Source: an uncultured Lachnospiraceae bacterium
Lineage (GTDB): Bacteria > Bacillota > Clostridia > Lachnospirales > Lachnospiraceae
Assembly: GCA_910579865.1 (NCBI GenBank)
Contig: CAJTXA010000007.1
Coordinates: 62,001 to 126,000, forward strand
DNA length: 64,000 bases
Direction: 5' to 3'
Of the stretch, positions 61,180 to 64,000 are shown in pieces (within the stretch, counting starts at the first letter, position 1; each line of letters begins with the position of its first letter). The position numbers and the translations under genes are program-made. A model generated the notes under the pieces. It ran no database searches. It was not told the origin of the DNA and saw only the letters and a program-made list of their open reading frames with translations.

Positions 61180-62034
61180 TTAAGAGGACTTTGCAAATTC
61201 ACTTGGATTTCGACCAAATTCTCGTTTAAATGCTTTTAAAAAGTTGGAGTAATCACTAAATCCAGATTCCATACAAGCAAATGTAACACTTTCACCATTG
61301 TAAAGCATACGATAAGCGGCAGATAAACGTTTTTTCATAATATATTGATAAGGAGAAAATCCAGTATATTCTTTAAATTGATGAGATAAGTGGTATTTGC
61401 TAATATGAAATTGTTTTGCAATATGCTCTAGTGTTAATTCTTCTGTTAGATGTTCATTGATATAGGTAATCACACGATTAATCTGTTTATTTTTTTCTAT
61501 ATTTTTACAGATAATATCAGGAACTTCATAATAAGCACGGTTCAGTAATACAAGAAGTTCTACCATAGAAGAGTAGGCAATAATATAATTTCCTAATTCA
61601 TGATTTTTCTGTTCTGATTCAATCGTTTCACAAACTTTCCAGATTTTATTCATTTGTATTTTATTTGAACGAAATAAACGATAATTTCGAGTAGAAGCAT
61701 CCTTAAAACAGGCAGTTAGATCTTCTCTAATTCCATACAAATAAGTGAAAAATGTTTCATTTAACCAAAAGACAAAACATTCACAAGAAAGATTCAGTGA
61801 ATGGGGGTCTGGGTAGTGGGTTTCATCTTTACTGATTAAGAGGATATCACCAGAACCTATTTGATATGTGCAGCCTTCTACAATATAACTAATATTTCCA
61901 GAAGCAAATATATAAATTTCATAGAAGGAGTATTTGTCAGGACAAATATGAATCGGTTGTCCATAATGATAGTGATGAAATTTATAAAATTGTTCCACTT
62001 TTTTATAATGTTGAATCTGAGTTTGATTATTCAT
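61180..62034 (-). CDS. AraC-family regulator of the TRAP locus
   Basis: About 284 residues. Cupin-like N-terminal sensor (FHHYHYGQPIHICPDKYSFYEIYIF...GDILLISKDETH). C-terminal AraC DNA-binding domain (INRVITYINEHLTEELTLEHIAKQFHISKYHLSHQFKEYTGFSP, then SGFSDYSNFLKAFKREFGRNPSEF). Divergent from the TRAP operon with direct repeats between, so it likely responds to the transported acid. ATG 62034 is preferred over the TTG at 62046, which touches the AAAGGA site. Confidence 0.9.
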   Translation of the reverse strand: MNNQTQIQHYKKVEQFYKFHHYHYGQPIHICPDKYSFYEIYIFASGNISYIVEGCTYQIGSGDILLISKDETHYPDPHSLNLSCECFVFWLNETFFTYLYGIREDLTACFKDASTRNYRLFRSNKIQMNKIWKVCETIESEQKNHELGNYIIAYSSMVELLVLLNRAYYEVPDIICKNIEKNKQINRVITYINEHLTEELTLEHIAKQFHISKYHLSHQFKEYTGFSPYQYIMKKRLSAAYRMLYNGESVTFACMESGFSDYSNFLKAFKREFGRNPSEFAKSS

Positions 62035-62069
62035 AAGAACGGCCAATCCTTTCTAAAAATACAAGGTAT

Positions 62070-62137
62070 TGTAAAAAAATGTTATTTTTTACAATTTTCC
62101 TGTAAAATATGGGTTGTTTTTTGTAAAATATTTGTTA
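62070..62137. promoter_or_regulatory. Three TGTAAAA repeats between regulator and TRAP operon
   Basis: TGTAAAAAAATGTTA (62070), TGTAAAATATGGGTT (62101) and TGTAAAATATTTGTT (62122). The last two lie 21 bases apart. This pattern suits AraC-type tandem sites controlling the divergent genes. Confidence 0.5.
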
Positions 62138-62290
62138 TCTTGGAATTATACAGCAATTTTTACCATATTTCAAGCTCAAAATACCAAGTAATTATGCAAA
62201 ATTACTGGTATAGTAAATGTATAAAAATTTTGCAAGGAAATGCAAGGTTTTGGTTAGAATACTAATGGTAGAGAAAGGAGCTGAAAAATT

Positions 62291-63340
62291 ATGAAAAAAT
62301 TTTACAGAGTACTGACTGTTGCAATAGGAGCAGTACTCCTATCCACTATGTTGTCAGGTTGTGGTAGTGGAGCAGATGCTGGAAAGCGGATTGTACGTAT
62401 TGGACACAATCAGGCAACCGACCATCCTACCCATATTGCTTTATTGGAATTTGAAACCTATGTAGAAAGCAAATTAGGGGACAAGTATAATATTGAAGTT
62501 TATCCAAGTGAGCTGCTTGGTTCACAGACGGATATGGTTCAATTAACTCAGACAGGAGCGATTGACTTCTGTGTAGCAAGTAACTCTATCTTAGAAACAT
62601 TTTCTGATAATTACACGTTATTTAATATGCCATATCTTTTTGCATCTAGTCAGGCATATCATTCTGCAATGGATGATCCTAATATTACCGATCCAATTTT
62701 TGAATCAACCAAAAAAGCAGGATTTGAAGCAGTGACTTGGATTGATGCAGGAACTAGAAACTTTTATACGGTATCTACCCCAATTTATTCACCTGCTGAT
62801 TTAAAAGGGTTAAAAATTCGTGTACAACAGTCTCCAACTAATGTAGAAATGATGCGCCTATTAGGAGGTTCTGCTACACCAATGGGATTTGGAGAAGTAT
62901 ATACAGCGCTTCAATCAAAGATTATTGATGGTGCAGAAAATAATGAAATGGCATTGACTTCAAATGGACATGGAGATGTTTGTAAATATTATTCCTATGA
63001 TATGCATCAGATGATTCCAGATATTTTAATTGGAAATTGTGCATTTTTAGATGATATGCCAACAGAGGAAAGAGCCATATTTGAAGAGGGATTTCTTTTG
63101 GTTAATCAGGTAGAACGAGAGGAATGGACAAAAGCAGTAGAAGCTGCAAAGGAAAAAGCTGCAAATGATCAGGGAGTCGAATTTATCTATTTGGATACAG
63201 CACCATTTCAGGAAATTTGTGCTCCAATGCATGAGAATGTATTAGGGCAATATCCAGATTTAAGACCATTTTATGAAAAAATTCAGGAATATAATCAATT
63301 GTATCCTGTAGAAGCAGCGGAAGGGGGTTTAGAAGAATGA
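62291..63340 (+). CDS. dctP: TRAP transporter solute-binding lipoprotein, DctP family
   Basis: Extracellular receptor of a TRAP transporter, 349 residues. Lipoprotein signal with LSGC and Cys24. RIGHNQATDHPTHIALLEF, LKGLKIRVQQSPTNVEMMRLLGGSATPMGFGEVYTALQ and GAENN are DctP family motifs; the Arg in LKIRVQ binds the carboxylate of the ligand. So an organic acid or sugar acid is expected. AAGGAG precedes ATG. It overlaps the small permease gene (ATGA). Confidence 0.95.
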   Translation: MKKFYRVLTVAIGAVLLSTMLSGCGSGADAGKRIVRIGHNQATDHPTHIALLEFETYVESKLGDKYNIEVYPSELLGSQTDMVQLTQTGAIDFCVASNSILETFSDNYTLFNMPYLFASSQAYHSAMDDPNITDPIFESTKKAGFEAVTWIDAGTRNFYTVSTPIYSPADLKGLKIRVQQSPTNVEMMRLLGGSATPMGFGEVYTALQSKIIDGAENNEMALTSNGHGDVCKYYSYDMHQMIPDILIGNCAFLDDMPTEERAIFEEGFLLVNQVEREEWTKAVEAAKEKAANDQGVEFIYLDTAPFQEICAPMHENVLGQYPDLRPFYEKIQEYNQLYPVEAAEGGLEE

Positions 63341-63813
63341 AAAAACTCCGTACAACATTAACTTTTTTATTGAATATATTAGCAGGAGGAAGTTTCCTTA
63401 TTATGGTAATTTTGACCTGTTGGCAGGTTTTTACTCGTTATATTTTAAGTAATCCGTCTTCTTGGTCAGAAGAATTGGTGTCCTATATGTTTGCATGGAT
63501 GAGTCTGTTAGGTGCTTCAATTGTAACTTCGGAACGGGGTCATATGAATATCCCAATTTTAGTAGAAAAAGTAGGACCTTCTGCACAGAAATTTTTACTT
63601 TGTTTAGGAGAAGTGATTGCATTTTTATTCTCAGCTATTATTCTGGCTTATGGTGGAATTCAAATTACAAATTTAGCAATGGGACAGATGACCTCTTCTT
63701 TAGGAGTACCAATTGGTATTTTTTATATTGTTTTACCATTATGTGGAATATTAAATATGCTTTATACTGCATTAAATATAGCAGATATCTTACAACAGAA
63801 GGAGGGAAAATAA
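63337..63813 (+). CDS. dctQ: TRAP transporter small permease, DctQ family
   Basis: 158 residues with four helices. VFTRYILSNPSSWSEELVSYMFAWMSLLGASI is the DctQ signature. It forms the membrane complex with DctM. It overlaps dctP by four bases and is directly followed by the large permease. Confidence 0.94.
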   Translation: MKKLRTTLTFLLNILAGGSFLIMVILTCWQVFTRYILSNPSSWSEELVSYMFAWMSLLGASIVTSERGHMNIPILVEKVGPSAQKFLLCLGEVIAFLFSAIILAYGGIQITNLAMGQMTSSLGVPIGIFYIVLPLCGILNMLYTALNIADILQQKEGK

Positions 63814-64000
63814 ATGGCAATTCAATCTTTATTTATTATCTTAGCTGTATTGATTTTACTGCTTGCGCTTGGTGTACCGATTGCATATGCCATTGGAATT
63901 TCATCTCTGGTAACAATTTTACAGACCGTTCCGTTGGATGTTTCTGTGGTTACAGCAGCGCAGAGAACCTTTGTTGGAATGAGTAAGTTTAGTCTGACTG
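63814..64000 (+). CDS. dctM: TRAP transporter large permease, DctM family (cut by window end)
   Basis: Only the first 62 codons are in the window. They read MAIQSLFIILAVLILLLALGVP, then AYAIGISSLVTIL and a motif AAQRTFVGMSKFSL typical of DctM. GGAGG precedes ATG. It encodes the Na+-coupled transport subunit, normally about 425 residues with 11-12 helices. The gene continues beyond the window. Confidence 0.9.
   Translation, partial: MAIQSLFIILAVLILLLALGVPIAYAIGISSLVTILQTVPLDVSVVTAAQRTFVGMSKFSLT

Noticed and set aside
1..64000. CRISPR array, rRNA, prophage or IS element
   Set aside because: No regularly spaced repeats, rRNA signature, integrase or intact transposase was seen. The Rpn-type gene is only transposase-like and broken.

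Overview
The window comes from a low-GC, flagellated, spore-forming Firmicute. The best fit is Clostridia, family Lachnospiraceae. The reasons are the A/T-rich codon use with GGAGG ribosome sites, a Lachnospiraceae-like flagellin, sporulation sigma-G followed by a YlmC/YmxH-type gene, the large acyl-CoA-dehydratase-activase-like protein, a DUF5688-type protein, and LplA/B/C-type and TRAP uptake systems. The species cannot be named from sequence alone.

Layout. 1-5.5 kb: a large flagellin, a 5'-damaged EamA-type transporter, metF, a frameshifted PD-(D/E)XK (Rpn-type) gene and deoD. 5.5-6.5 kb: a protein-free stretch with a perfect-consensus promoter and a strong hairpin about 500 nt downstream, read here as a large structured non-coding RNA. 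6.5-9.9 kb: aspartokinase, a nitrilase-family hydrolase and an RlmD-like methyltransferase. 10-15.2 kb: a two-component system followed by a MacB/FtsX-type ABC exporter. 15.4-19.9 kb: an AraC-type regulator and a secreted repeat protein whose signal peptide is out of frame at a run of seven G. 20-24.6 kb: a potABCD polyamine operon. 24.7-26.8 kb: a FliD-C-like protein, tRNA-Gly, tRNA-Ser and a DedA protein. 26.8-33.1 kb: a membrane AraC sensor-regulator divergent from a carbohydrate ABC operon. 33.2-37.6 kb: sigG, ylmC/ymxH, nrdR, yqeG, aroE, aroK, efp. 37.7-50.2 kb: a housekeeping run (tRNA-Arg, pseudouridine synthase, ligA, NYN-LOTUS, phosphoesterase, metA, Sir2-like, hisH-hisF, ung). 50.2-54.6 kb: the giant activase-like protein with a short overlapping leader ORF. 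54.9-61 kb: LysM, rhomboid-like, pyruvate kinase, uridine phosphorylase, a phosphoesterase-rubrerythrin fusion, an alpha/beta hydrolase and a GNAT. 61-64 kb: an AraC regulator divergent from a TRAP transporter cut by the window end.

Themes. Sugar and sugar-acid uptake is wired to AraC-type regulators, and direct repeats about 21 bp apart lie next to two of them. Nucleoside salvage appears as deoD and a udp-like gene. Several genes carry small lesions: the EamA gene, the Rpn-type gene, probably the alpha/beta hydrolase, and the poly-G frameshift. The most interesting items are the putative large RNA at about 5726-6236, the candidate poly-G phase switch at 16473-16479, the phosphoesterase-rubrerythrin fusion, and the leader ORF that overlaps the giant activase start.
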